Origin: Neoarius graeffei
Lineage: Eukaryota > Chordata > Actinopteri > Siluriformes > Ariidae
Length of the DNA stretch: 64,000 nucleotides
Assembly: GCF_027579695.1 (NCBI RefSeq)
Contig: NC_083577.1
Span: 34,441,698 to 34,505,697 of the forward strand
Direction: 5' to 3'
The notes beneath the pieces are model-generated. The model made no database searches. It saw nothing but the letters and a program-made list of their open reading frames with translations, and had not been told where the DNA came from. Position numbers and translations under genes: made by a program. The number at the start of each line of letters is the position of its first letter. Within the stretch, counting starts at the first letter, position 1. Positions 44,905 to 57,451 of this stretch are shown here, piece after piece.

Positions 44905-45184
44905 AACTAACTAGTTGCAGTCTGGAGCCCTGGCTTTATCCTGGTCAGGGTTGGGGTGGACCCAGAGCCTATCCGGGGAATGCAGGCTGGATCACCAGTT
45001 CATTGCAGAATACCGTGTGCAAACACTTCGACGCACTCATTCACGCCTGGAATCACCAGTCCACATACTGCAGCCCAGTAGAAACCCAAATGGGGAGAAC
45101 ATGCACAGAAATGCTAAACAGACCATAACCTGAGATCGGGATCGAATCGGAGACCCTGGAGCTGTGAGGTGGTCACGATTACCC
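44905..45184 (-). mobile_element. Old degraded SINE-like repeat
   Basis: Resembles the reverse of an old tRNA-headed repeat: GGCTTTATCCTGGTCAGGG, GAGCCTATCCGGGGAATG, CACTCATTCACGCCTGG, GGGGAGAACATGCACAG and GAGCTGTGAGGTGGTCACG, in the same order as the reversed SINE body. Much more diverged than the ten copies of the young family. It is interrupted at 45185 by a hAT element and resumes at 46469. Confidence 0.6.
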
Positions 45185-46468
45185 CAGCGCTCGAAACTAA
45201 CGGTGTCCCGACGTCCCGGGGACCATAAAAAATGTCATCGGGACACAAAATTATCATATCTGGGACAATCCCGGGACAATGGAAAAAAATAGATCTAGAA
45301 AAAAAGTTCTACATTAATATTATTTACAAAGCCGTAACACATATGTAGACATTCACCTAATTTGTTAATTTTAAAACGTTAACAGCGAAAAATACATAGT
45401 AGCTACACTTTCGATGCACCTGCATCCGTAGGCTACAGAGCAGCGCATTCTGTTCTAGAATCTTCGGCCGGAGTCCGCATTATATGGACTTGGAATGGAA
45501 TTGCTAGCGCACATGCTGCGCCGACTCTTGCCAGAACAAAAATGCTGAAGTGGTTGAAGCGGACCGACCGCAGGGAAGAAACTGAAAGCCCAGACATAAC
45601 GTCTCCGGGACCTTCAGGATCCAAAGTGTCATCGCCTGGTCTGCAGGCAACGCTAGCAACTGAATGAACTGAATGAACACTGTTAGACACGTTATAAAAT
45701 ACAACAGGAATGATGTGGATGATATTGACGGAAGATACCGTTCAACAGAATAAGTGAGTTTTCTTGGTGTCTTTCTAGTTCAGAAAGTTTAGTCAGTCAG
45801 CAGCACAACTAGGCTCGGACCTGCCACTATCAGTGTTGCCATATACTGCTGATGTTTTCCAGCCCAAAACGTATTCAAATCTGCCAAAATGCACTTAAAA
45901 CCGCCCAATCTGGCAACACTGGCCACTATGCTGATGTTGCTAACATTTGCACCTGGCAGCGAAAGTTCATAAAATGGATAACGGAAAGTTCATAAAACTG
46001 GATAACGGTAATGGTGAAAATGATAAGTTGGCCTTATAAGTGCCAACAGATATTCAAGGTATAAGTAGATGAAATGAACATAAAAGGGGTCTTATTTTCA
46101 GCTAAAGTGTACTGCAGATGTAGGGACTCGAAACATTTTCTGAATGAGCTAGTTGGCCCCTTTAAATAAACGGGTATCTATTCATACAGTGAGATCGCCA
46201 ACGTTTAATAAACTGAAAATGCAATAACTAATTTTGAAGTAGATGATGTATAGGACATGTGTCGCTTGTGACTTATTGTAAAAAATGATATAAAGGGTTC
46301 AAAATCGCATAGTTACAAATATAATAGTAACTTCATATGATAATATTAACCACTGGTTATTTCAGAGAGGAAAAAAATGGGGACACTATTGCTTCCATTT
46401 GGGACAATACAACACAGAATTCGGGACCACTGGGGGACACAAAGAAAAAAAGTTAATTTCGAGCCCTG
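45185..46468 (+). mobile_element. hAT-type element with perfect 8-bp duplication
   Basis: Ends CAGCGCTCGAAACTAAC and, inverted, CAGGGCTCGAAATTAAC. Perfect 8-bp target duplication GATTACCC (45177-45184, 46469-46476). A short frame from the ATG at about 45543 reads MLKWLKRTDRREETESPDIT, then SPGPSGSKVSSPGLQATLA, resembling the serine-rich start of hAT-like proteins; no further domain survives. Contains the mini-MITE at 45831-45921. Confidence 0.9.
45831..45921. mobile_element. Mini-MITE (hAT type), copy 2
   Basis: 91 bp, opposite orientation to copy 1, ends CAGTGTTGCCATAT...TCTGGCAACACTG. Perfect 8-bp duplication GCCACTAT (45823-45830, 45922-45929). Nested in the hAT element at 45185-46468. 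Confidence 0.96.
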
Positions 46469-46559
46469 GATTACCCGCTGCTCAAGCCAGATCTGAAGTT
46501 CAGACAGACGGGTTGAGACTAGAACTATGATTTAATTCTAACGTCCCAGGCTTCTTGTG

Positions 46560-46750
46560 GAAGCAAGAGAATTAAAAACGGAAGTAGTTCAGATGTCTAG
46601 ACGTTGGACTACTACTGATTTGGAAGGTGCGAATCCCAGCGCACCCAAGACACCACTGCTGGGCCCTTGAGCAAAGCCCTTCACCCTCGACTGCTCAGCT
46701 GGATAAATGGATAAAGGCGTCTGCTAATGTAATGCCGTTAATGTAAATGG
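46560..46750 (+). mobile_element. SINE-like remnant with AATGCCGTTAATGTAAATG tail
   Basis: GGGCCCTTGAGCAAAGCCC, CGACTGCTCAGCTGGATAAA and GGCGTCTGCTAATGTAATGCC form the conserved 3' part of another fish SINE family. The 5' part is diverged. The same GCCCTTGAGCAAG motif occurs in the SINE at 25204. Confidence 0.65.
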
Positions 46751-47490
46751 ATTTGATGTACGCTTCTGTTTGTCCCTCGTTTCCTGGTAGGCATGCTGTA
46801 GGAGGGCTGTAGAGAGTGATGGTACTGTGTTCTCGTCCGGTTCCACAATGCGCTCGTTGTGTCGCCCTCCTCCCCTCAGTACCACGGCTGGTGCGGGCAG
46901 CGGCAGCAATGCACTCTGTAGCAGGGGCCTGGATCACGGGACTCGGGCTCTGTCTCATCACACTTTTTATATTTGCAAGGCTCCAGTTTAAGTGTTTATT
47001 CAGATGTGTCTGTGTAGTGCAAGAGTGTTCTCACTTGGTACGATGGCCATTTATAAAATTACAAACCATCACAGCCCCTGAAGGCTTCGTCTCTTGTTCT
47101 GCGGAGACAGTGTTGCGACAGTCTGGGCTTGCTTCCTTCCTTATTTCATTTTATTGCTCTAAAACAACATTCATATATTAATGTTCTGCTCTCGTCTCAT
47201 TTCACACTAATTGCATTCAGTGTGGCGAGGGGATCACAAACACGTGTGACATGAAATGTTTTTTCCACTAATATTACGTGATGTTTCACGGTGTGTGCAG
47301 CTTTGTGACCTTGGCGTTTAAGTGCTTTTGAGAATTTAATTTTGTAGATTTAATATTGTAGAGAACGATTTGTGTTTACACTCTTGACGGAGAAATGCTT
47401 TCATCATATTTTATTATGAAATGAACTTTTACGTCTCCGTCTCACTTAACACGTTTTTTTGCTTGTGTTTTTTGTTTTTTTGTTTTTTAG

Positions 47491-47565
47491 ATCTAGCTTT
47501 AGAGTCCAATCCGTCAGACCATGCTCGTGCTAGCACTATCTTCCTCAGCAAGTCTCAAACAGATG
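47491..47565 (+). CDS. ccnyl1: ccnyl1 coding exon 2
   Basis: 75 nt after a strong pyrimidine tract and TAG acceptor, before donor G/GTGAGT. It completes the split Asp codon and encodes LALESNPSDHARASTIFLSK then SQTD. This block is nearly invariant in cyclin Y and CCNYL1 proteins and contains serine/threonine sites in the pre-cyclin-box region that binds partners. LALESNPSDH fits CCNYL1 better than CCNY (LNMEFNPSDH in human). It ends one base into a Val codon. Confidence 0.96.
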
Positions 47566-48137
47566 GTGAGTTATCAACAGCACACGGCAAAGAGTTTCAT
47601 TTGATTCTGCTTCTGCAATTAAGAATGGAACACAAGACCATGTTTTGATTGTTTATCTCCTCAGCTGCGGTTATTAATTCTCTCTTTACGCTCTGTGTTG
47701 CCATATTTTATTGGCAGAAACATTTAATTGCAGAGTTGGATGTTATTGTGTGTGCAGGTCACCGAGGCACTTGACATTTATAGACTGGTACCAAAATTCA
47801 AAAAAGTGCTTATTTAAGGAGTTAAAGGCATTTTTGAGACAAAGTCGGCAAACAGAATATAAGAATTTTGTCAATTTGGGTGTGCCGAATTCAAATCTGC
47901 AATATGCCGAGCTCTATCTGACCTCTGTTGACCTCTAGAGGTCATTGAACTTTGGGCCTGTAAACGTCTCAGCTGAACCCAGTTTCTCAGCTTTCTAAGG
48001 AATGAAATGTCCTAAAATGATTAATGAAGTTAGCAAATGGCCTTGTTTGTTAAATGTTTGGGTGCTGAATTCATTTTTCATTTGTAAAACGACATATGAC
48101 CTCTGATAACCTCAAGGTCATTAAACTTGGCCTATAG

Positions 48138-49572
48138 ACCCTTTTCACGTGACGTCACGACAAACGCGGCCGCCATTTTGGACATGTACTACGAGTAGTT
48201 TACCACAGCCAGCATTGAGGAACAGCAGCAAAGAAAGTGTTTATTTTCAGCAAGACTTCCATCATGCCACTATATTGTTGTGCACCTGGATGTAGTAACC
48301 ATCAACAAACAAGGCAAGGGTTATCATTTTATCGGATCCCGGTAGATGCTGACCGACGGAGAAAATGGATAGCGGCCATAAACAGGAAAGATTGGCAGCC
48401 CTCGGCATACCAGCGCTTGTGTAGTGACCACTTTGTTGGAGGTAAGACGAATAAAATTAGCCAGAAAAGGCATTACATTGCTGTTAACATTCTGTGGCGG
48501 CGAGTGTGTAACCAAACAGGCTAAAATAACCCATTGTAACCTCTTTGTTCTTCTGTAGTAGCTATTAGCTAACGACATTAGCTAGCGTTGTGTTCCTTTG
48601 CTGTTGGTAGACTGTAGGACAGATCAGAGGCAGTGTCCTACAAACGGGGGGAGCAAGCCGGAGCGCGCTCCGGAACCTCGGGCGTTGGCTCCGGCAGCTA
48701 TTTACACTGGATCCGGTGATCCGACACCTCTTTTGACTATGTAACAAAAAAAAAACAACAAATAATTAAATAAAAAAATGCAAGTTTATTTAGTGTTAAT
48801 GTCTGATTTTGATATCTGCCTTGTTGGTGATTTCTCTCATGAAACGATATCCACAAAATATCTGCAGATGAACTTAATTTGCAGTGTTATTACAAAACAT
48901 GCCCAGAAGCGCAGCGCCCCCCCCCCCCCCCCCCCCCTTTTTTTCCGCACCGGAGCCGCTCATCCTCTGCGCTCCGGGACCTCCCACTTTACAAATTAAG
49001 CACTGCCTACTAATAAGTGTTCAAAACAATAGGAGCATGTATTTGTCTCTTAAATCCAGGTCGTTCCCTGTAATCTGTAACAACGGTTGGAGAAAGTAAT
49101 GGCAAATAGTGAGTGCACAAACTGTAGAAGGTAAACTGTACACAGCGCCAGGGCAGTGTGATGGTATGTCTACTTTTAGATTGTGTTAGCTTATCAATGA
49201 ACACACTCGTCACTCGACGAGTTTCACGTCTTTACGACGGATACTTAAATGTGTGTTCGGTATTATTGTTGCAGTCTAAGCAGTCATTGTAGCAGCTAGA
49301 TGAGCGAGAACCGAAAAGGTCTGTGCCATAAACCGTTATTTCTGTACGGCGTTGCTAATGTGTCGTTACTGTTGTTATTTCTCCCTCTGCTCGCCCTGTA
49401 AATGCCCTACGTCGCTGGATAGCGAAGGTGTTTTCTGCATCTCGCTCCTTTTTTTTTTTCTTGTATGTTCTCCGTTTGTCGCCTTCCTCGCATTCAAACC
49501 AATTCGAGCCGAAGTCCGCTACATGTCCAAAATGGTGGTCGCGTTTACGAAGGTCACGTGACTGAAAAGGGT
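48138..49572 (+). mobile_element. THAP-coding DNA element inserted in the palindrome arm
   Basis: Ends are inverted: ACCCTTTTCACGTGAC and, from the right, ACCCTTTTCAGTCACGTGAC, followed by matching CGCGRCCRCCATTTTGGACA. CTATAG is present on both sides (48132-48137, 49573-49578). The intact right arm shows the empty target GGCCTATAGGCC, so the duplication is 4-6 bp. It contains a THAP zinc-finger exon. Superfamily open: P-like or another THAP-carrying group. Confidence 0.85.
48264..48441 (+). CDS. THAP domain exon of a DNA transposon
   Basis: Starts MPLYCCAPGCSNHQQTRQG, then LSFYRIPVDADRRRKWIAAI, then NRKDWQPSAYQRLCSDHFVG. This is a full THAP-type zinc finger: C-x4-C at CCAPGC, the invariant Trp in RKWIAAI, and C-x2-H in CSDHF. 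THAP fingers bind DNA and are found in P-element and Kolobok-type transposases and their host derivatives. The frame meets a GT donor (GGAG/GTAAGA) straight after DHFVG, as expected for the first exon of such a gene. The following exons are not recognisable in the remaining ~1.1 kb, so the element is probably internally deleted. Confidence 0.85.
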
Positions 49573-50576
49573 CTATAGGCCTATGCATTTAACGGCATTT
49601 TTAAACTGACTTTACTCCCCCAAAAAGAATATGAACAGACAAAAAACAAATAGAAAGGAACAAATACAACATTAAATGCCAGTCCATGTACATGTGACTT
49701 ACTTTTCACAATGAGAATGCCTAGGCGATCACCTTACATAACATTGCATTACATTTAGAGGTTATTGTTTATACAAAGCTACTGAAAAAAGGACAGATTC
49801 AGCAGCATACAAAATGTGGGGGCATACAGGGTATACAGCTTAATCAGGGTTAGTATATATGAGAGTTTTTTTCTTTGTTGTTTGTTTTTTGTAAAGGCTT
49901 TACCCCGTTTAAAACAAAAACAACAAAGAAAAAAACTCTCATATATACTAACCCTGATTAACCTGTATACCCTGTATGCCCCCACATTTTGTATGCTGCT
50001 GAATCTGTCCTTTTTTCAGTAGCTTTGTATAAACAATAACCGCTAAATGTAATGCAATGTTATGTAAGGTGATCGCCTAGGCATTCTCATTGTGAAAAGT
50101 AAGTCACATGTACATGGACTGGCATTTAATGTTGTATTTGTTCCTTTCTATTTGTTTTTTGTCTGTTCATATTCTTTTTGGGGGAGTAAAGTCAGTTTAA
50201 AAATGCCGTTAAATGCATAGGCCTATAGGCCAAGTTTAATGACCTTGAGGTTATCAGAGGTCATATGTCGTTTTACAAATGAAAAATGAATTCAGCACCC
50301 AAACATTTAACAAACAAGGCCATTTGCTAACTTCATTAATCATTTTAGTACATTTCATTCCTTAGAAAGCTGAGAAACTGGGTTCAGCTGAGACGTTTAC
50401 AGGCCCAAAGTTCAATGACCTCTAGAGGTCAACAGAGGTCAGATAGAGCTCGGCATATTGCAGATTTGAATTCGGCACACCCAAATTGACAAAATAAGAC
50501 TGTTTGCCGACTTTGTCTCAAAAATGCCTTTGGGTGTCACAGTTCTGGATTTTGGTACCAGTCTATTATATTTCCC

Positions 50577-52238
<1,662 letters not shown>

Positions 52239-53325
52239 ACGTTTTTTTTTTTTAAATGGTAAACCTATGATTTTCAGCTACTGCTGGTTATCAATGTACA
52301 CAGTGGCTCTCAAACTGAGGTCTGAGGAAGCGGTTCTCAAATATCCCTTTTCCACCAGCAGGGAATGGGTTCCGTTCTGATTCATGCACCAAATTTTGAA
52401 CCGTTCAGAGCATTTTGACCAAAAATAAACAGGTTCGGCCCCTGAAAACTTGGTTCCCAGGTGGAACCAAAGTCTCGCTGGTTTTTCCAGTGCAAGCCGT
52501 GATGACCTCAGTGGGCACGTCCTTAGTCTGGAGAGGAAGCAGAGCACAGGAATGCAGAACGCAACGGAAAAGGATACATCTGTAGACGAAAAATGGAACA
52601 AAAACGCACATCTGTCAAAACAGAACAAAAGCTTGCAGGTAATCGGTGCAGTCTGCCATCTTGCTGCTGTTTACTCCTGTTGTGAATTGTGCAACGCCCT
52701 CCGTTCTGGATTACAATAGCACTATTGTAATGGTAACCAGGCACCAAGGTTCAGAGAGTCCTGAACAGAGCCAGTTCAAGAACCTGTTCCCTATTGGTCA
52801 AAAAGCGGCTAATGTGGCGGCCATGACCAAGGGGTCCTTAGTTTTAAATAGTTGCAGTGGTGGAAATTGCGATCCACAATTTTCAAACTTATTATATTTA
52901 GGAGTCCAGAGCTTTGTAATAAAATGTTGTATTCATAAGAGTTAAGCTTATTTATTTATTTATTTATTTATTTATTCTCTCTCTCCCCACCTGTTTTAGG
53001 GCATGGAACAATTTTGTGTTTTCTTTTACTGTTTTTTTTTTTTTAATTGTATAAGCACATCCATGAAGTAGCCATCCACTATCAGTTCAGGAATAAGGCT
53101 CTATGGCTCATGTCACGTTTATAAAATAAATCCATGTTGAGTCGCTCTGTGAAATTTGTTTTACACTTAAAGGCGTCCCCACCTACAAAAAGTTTGGAAA
53201 TGATTGCTGAATCTGTCCTGAGAATCTGTATATATCTATCTGTTACACAAAATGTAGTGATGTGTGAGTTAAATGTGAGGGACTCTAACACCCCCCCCCC
53301 CCCCCCCCCCTTTTTTTTCTTTCAG

Positions 53326-53360
53326 TTCGGGACAAGAGGAAAAGCAATCATATAAACCAT
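53326..53360 (+). CDS. ccnyl1: ccnyl1 coding exon 3 (35-nt microexon)
   Basis: Acceptor TTCTTTCAG, donor CAT/GTAAGT. Completes a Val codon and encodes RDKRKSNHINH, the short basic segment that in human CCNYL1 reads REKRKSNHINH. The KSNHINH form is specific to CCNYL1 against CCNY (KSLFINH), which supports the paralogue call. Phase closes exactly at the donor. Confidence 0.94.
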
Positions 53361-53442
53361 GTAAGTCAGCTCAGTTTACTGCACTTCCAGTGAACTCGGA
53401 GAAAGCTCCTGTATGTGGACTTAGATTTGATTTTTGTCTCAG
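53361..53442 (+). other. ccnyl1: ccnyl1 intron 3 (82 bp)
   Basis: Minimal intron, GTAAGT...TTTGTCTCAG, the only short intron besides intron 5 (106 bp). No inserted element, in contrast to its neighbours. Confidence 0.92.
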
Positions 53443-53543
53443 GTCTCTCCTGGTCTCCTGTCCAAAAAATACAGCTCCTGCTCGACGATATTCATCGATG
53501 ATAGTACAGTCAGCCAGCCCAACCTGAAAAGCACAATAAAATG
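53443..53543 (+). CDS. ccnyl1: ccnyl1 coding exon 4
   Basis: 101 nt encoding [20 protein letters not shown], then [13 protein letters not shown], ending two bases into a Cys codon at [18 protein letters not shown] matches the cyclin Y segment with the conserved phosphoserine that recruits 14-3-3 in CCNY, and STVSQPNL precedes the cyclin fold. Residue identity with human CCNYL1 is high ([20 protein letters not shown] in human). Confidence 0.96.
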
Positions 53544-53761
53544 GTGAGTTGAATAACTGCTGCGGTGTGGAGGCTTTCTCACTGCTAGCTGTCTTTACTG
53601 TTGATGTGGTGCTCACATGTGATTGTGTGTGTGTGTACGCGCGCGCGAGTGTGATGAAACAATGAAGTTGAATTGCTGCCTTTTTTTTTTTTTCACTCCA
53701 TGGCACAGTCCACATAGTCACAGTTCCTCAAGATATAAAGCTAACAGCTGTGTGGTGTTGC

Positions 53762-55378
53762 AGTCGAGTCACCAAACCTCAAGTCCGAGTCCACAGTGTT
53801 CAAGTCTGAGTCATTAAAGAAAATTTCAAGTCGAGTCCGAGAACAAGACTCCACCCGTGCCATGTGACGGTGCCTGTTGCTGCCTTTATGTGAAAGTGTC
53901 TCTGCTACTGTGTCGGACTAACGTTCCTGCTCGACCGCCCCGTTTTAGTTAATAGTCTACAGATAAAAAGCTTGTTCATTGCTCAGCAAGTAAGCCCCGC
54001 CCACTATCAACAGGGCAAATAACATGAGAGAGGGTTAACACTAGCTAGTTCATCGCTCAGCAAGTAGGCCCCGCCCACTATCAACAGGGCAAACATGAGA
54101 GGGTTAACACGAGCTAGTTCATCACTTAGCAAGCCCCGCCTACTATCAACAGAGCAAGTAACATGAGAGGGTTAACACGAGTTAGTTCATCACTCAGAAA
54201 GCAAGCCCCGCCCACTATCAACAGGTCAAATAACATGAGGGAGGGTTAACACTAGCTAGTTCATCGCTCAGCAAGTAAGCCCCGCCCACTATCAACAGGT
54301 CAAATAACATGAGGGAGGGTTAACACTAGCTAGTTCATTGCTCAGCAAGCCCCGCCCACTATCAACAGGGCCAATAACATGAGAGAGGGTTAACACTAGC
54401 TAGTTCATTGCTCAGCAAGTAAGCCCTGCCCACTATCAACAGGGCAAATAACATGAGAGGGTTAACACTAGCTAGTTCATCGCTAGCAAGCCCCGCCCAC
54501 TATCAACAGAGCAAGTAACATGAGGGGGTTAACATGAGTTGGTTCATCACTCAGCAAGCAAGCCCCACCCACTATCAACAGGTCAAATAACATGAGGGAG
54601 GGTTAACACTAGCTAGTTCATTGCTCAGCAAGTAAGCCCCGCCCACTATCAACAGGTCAAATAACATGAAGGAGGGTTAACACTAGCTAGTTCATTGCTC
54701 AGCAAGTAAGCCCCGCCCACTATCAACAGGGCAAATAACATGAGAGAGGGTTAACACTAGCTAGTTCATCGCTCAGCAAGCAAGCCCCGCCCACTATCAA
54801 CAGGGCCAATAACATGAGAGAGGGTTAACACTAGCTAGTTCATTGCTCAGCAAGTAAGCCCTGCCCACTATCAACACAGCAATGAACATAGCATGTCACT
54901 TCCTTCTCTGGGTGGAGTTTTGCCAAATGACGAGCGAAGTTCGAGGTCGTCCCCGTCGTCTCCTCGATAGTTCTTCTACATATGGAACACATAGCAGTGC
55001 ATTTTTTCCCACTGCACGAGGAGTCTGTATAAGCAAAGCGGACAATCCTCGGGGCTTCTCTCCAGGCATTTTAGCGCCATTAATGCTAGTTTGTTCCTGA
55101 ACATGATGTATGAACAGATGAATGTGCATTCTCTTGCACAAAATTAGTATAAAAATTAATGTAGATATAAATATCTTGCGCCAAATTATTATATTGTGTT
55201 ACAAAAAAAAATAAAGAAAAAATCCGAGTCCTCATCTCCAATTTACGAGTCCGAGTGCAGTTAACGTACGAGTCCGAGTCATTAATGCTCAAGTCCAAGA
55301 CAAGTCACTAGTCCTTAAAATTAGGGCACGAGTCGGACTCGAGTCAGAGTCCTGGACTTGAATATTACAAGCCTGACT
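53762..55378. mobile_element. Possible element with GAGTCCGAGTC ends around a minisatellite
   Basis: CAAGTCCGAGTCC-like repeats cluster at 53767-53850 and again at 55222-55362 on both sides of the 74-bp array, and CAGTC appears at both extremes in inverted form. No target duplication could be matched, so the borders are tentative. Confidence 0.4.
53960..54895. repeat. 74-bp minisatellite, about 12.5 copies
   Basis: Unit: GCTAGTTCATTGCTCAGCAA, GTAAGCCCCGCCCACTATCA, ACAGGGCAAATAACATGAGA, GAGGGTTAACACTA. Copies differ by point changes and small deletions (for example loss of GTAA, or GAGAGA to GAGGGA). It lies in ccnyl1 intron 4. Confidence 0.96.
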
Positions 55379-55469
55379 GTTCTCATACAATATAACAAGT
55401 CACACCACAATTACTTATAAACTGCCTTGATTTATTGTGTTTTTTTTTTTTCTCTCTCTGTCTCTCCAG

Positions 55470-55505
55470 TGTTACTTTAGCAATATATTACCATATTAAA
55501 AACAG
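55470..55505 (+). CDS. ccnyl1: ccnyl1 coding exon 5 (36 nt)
   Basis: Acceptor TCTCTCCAG, donor AACAG/GTATGT. Completes Cys and encodes VTLAIYYHIKN plus two bases of Arg, identical to human CCNYL1 here. This helix leads into the cyclin fold. Confidence 0.96.
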
Positions 55506-55611
55506 GTATGTCACAGTTTATGCAACCTTTTTTTTAAATGAAAAAATTGCCGATTGTGCACGAGATATTACTGTGTTAATATGGGAATCATCCTCGCTTG
55601 TATATCTACAG

Positions 55612-55663
55612 GGACTCTGACAGATCACTGGACATATTTGATGAGAAGAAGCATCCTCTGTCT
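55612..55663 (+). CDS. ccnyl1: ccnyl1 coding exon 6 (52 nt)
   Basis: Acceptor ATCTACAG, donor TCT/GTAAGT. Completes Arg and encodes DSDRSLDIFDEKKHPLS. RSLDIFDE is the CCNYL1 form. Phase closes at the donor. Confidence 0.96.
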
Positions 55664-56564
55664 GTAAGTGCGTCCTCCTGTGAGCCGCTCCAGTGGACCA
55701 GAGACTGACAGATGGTTTAGTTTGTTTGCTTGTGCTCACTAAAAGTCAGCCTGAGATTACACTTTATCTCCATCTGCTATATTTAAAGCATATCAGTACG
55801 TGAGGCTGGGCAAGACGTAATCTGTCACTCAACTCAAGATAGAAATCATCTGATGTAGCGCTGTTTTTACAGCTCATTTTCTCCATTTTTGTGACACTCT
55901 TTTTATGAAAAGGGAAAATTATTTTTACCAGCAGAAGGTTTGAGCATATTTAACAGTTATTCCACAAAATCAAGTCGTACATGAGCTGATGGCTGACGAG
56001 GTGCGTAGCGCTGAGTCGGCTGTAAGCCGTGTACGACGAGATTGAGTGGAATAACTGTTTTATTCTATCCACATTCACTGGATTTTGAGAAACGGAGCAT
56101 TTTTATTTTTTGCAAATTTGATTTAACTTTTTTTTTTTATACAAAACGTCCAACAAAGTAATTTCTGCTTAGAACAGGGTTTCCGCGGAGTCTTAAAAAG
56201 TCTAAAATTTGATAATCCTAATTTAAGGCCTTAAAAAGTCTAAAATACGAGCATATTTTGCATTGTAGGTCTTAAATGTAATTTTGTGAAGTCTTAAATC
56301 CTTACGTCCATTTACCCCATTCGTTTTTTTTTTTTTTTTTGTTAAATGCGTTGGTGATATTCATAATTAGTTATATAGGCTAGGCCTACTTAGTATCAGT
56401 AGGCTACGCTGCAAACTACAAATGAGACACAGTGGAATCCGGCGTCTAGCCCAGTTGGCATGGTGATGCACAGGGCATGGTACGCACGCATTTAGACAGT
56501 AGAGCCTCAAAGAAGCGAGGGAGATTGTCACGGTTTGTAGCAAAATGGGCAAATGCAAGTTTAA

Positions 56565-57451
56565 AGGAGTACGCCACCCCCAGGTGAAATTGAGTCAGTC
56601 CCTGCAGTCCCTAGAGTTGGATGAGTGAGCCAAAGCGTTTAGTAGCCGACCCAGCCATTGCCCTGATCTAGAAACGCCCCGGTTAGCTTTAGCTTAGCGT
56701 AGTCGCTGTAATCCGGCGTGTCCAGCTAGCATTGTCGTTGCAAAAGTGAATCAAATAACTCAAGATTTTTTATAATTATTTCTCATGACCTGTACATTCA
56801 CATCGAGTACACATATCAATGCAAATTAACACGAAGGGATTTACTAGACCAATTTATATATGGAACTATTTTCGGCCACAGCACAGGCAAAGCACCGCTG
56901 CAGGCGCAAAGACACCACGCAGCACCTGAAAACTCTCAACTTCCGTCAATACACCAGCGTGACTACTAAGTTCTCTGCTACTAGCAGTGTTGCCAGATAC
57001 TGCTGACGTTTTCCAGCCTAAAATATGTTCAAAACCCACCAAAATGCACTTGAAACCGCCCAATCTGGCAACACTGGCTACTAGGCTGACACTGACAGGT
57101 GCTGCGTGGTGTCTTTGCGCCTGCAGCGGTGCATTGCCTGTGCTGTGGCCGAAAATAGTTCCATATATAAATTGGTCTAGTAAATCCCTTCGTGTTAATT
57201 TGCATTGATGTGTACTCGATGTGAATGTACAGGTCATGAGAAATAATTATAAAAAATCTTGAGTTATTTGATTCACTTTTGCAACGACATGCTAGCTGGA
57301 CACGCCGGATTACAGCGACTAAGCTAAAGCTAACCGGGGCGTTTCTAGATCAGGGCAATGGCTGGGTCGGCTACAAAACGCTTTGGCTCACTCATCCAAC
57401 TCTAGGGACTGCAGGGACTGACTCAATTTCACCTGGGGGTGGCGTACTCCT
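56565..57451. mobile_element. Foldback element with TTAA duplication
   Basis: 887 bp between TTAA copies (56561-56564, 57452-57455). Ends AGGAGTACGCCACCCCCAGG are inverted, and the arms pair over about 400 bp (CTAGAAACGCCCCGGTTAGC at about 56670 against its inverse at 57331). TTAA duplication indicates the piggyBac or Kolobok group. The loop carries the mini-MITE at 56985-57076. Removing it restores the BED-finger frame. Confidence 0.92.
56985..57076. mobile_element. Mini-MITE (hAT type), copy 3
   Basis: 92 bp with ends CAGTGTTGCCAGATAC...TCTGGCAACACTG. Perfect 8-bp duplication GCTACTAG (56977-56984, 57077-57084). Same orientation as copy 2. It sits near the fold centre of the TTAA foldback, making four levels: intron, hAT, TTAA foldback, mini-MITE. 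Confidence 0.96.

Larger units (their letters stand above)
27239..47490 (+). other. ccnyl1: ccnyl1 intron 1 (20.3 kb)
   Basis: Runs from donor GTAGGT to acceptor TTTTTTAG. It is dominated by minisatellite and nested mobile elements, listed separately. Stretches in which I recognise nothing beyond short simple repeats are 28389-29797, 30584-31930, 34122-35014, 35550-36015, 37284-38425, 42040-44660 (apart from the GC-rich block) and 46750-47490. No internal gene on either strand is supported. An open frame at 30569-30907, with a Kozak-like GCCACCATGA near 30650, is noted but not recognised. Confidence 0.85.
47780..50565. repeat. Giant foldback palindrome, ~655-bp arms
   Basis: Right arm 49911-50565 is the near-perfect inverse of the left arm, which consists of 47780-48137 plus 49573-49890. 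The central spacer is about 20 bp (49891-49910). Paired motifs include GACTGGTACCAAAAT with ATTTTGGTACCAGTC, and AGAGGTCATTGAACTTTGGG with its inverse near 50405. Arms differ by only scattered bases, except for ~30 bp near the outer ends. The left arm was split by a THAP-coding element. No protein is encoded in the arms. Confidence 0.93.

Noticed and set aside
52339-52800. Possible MITE starting TATCCCTTTTCCACCAG
   Set aside because: I could not find a matching inverted end or a target duplication.
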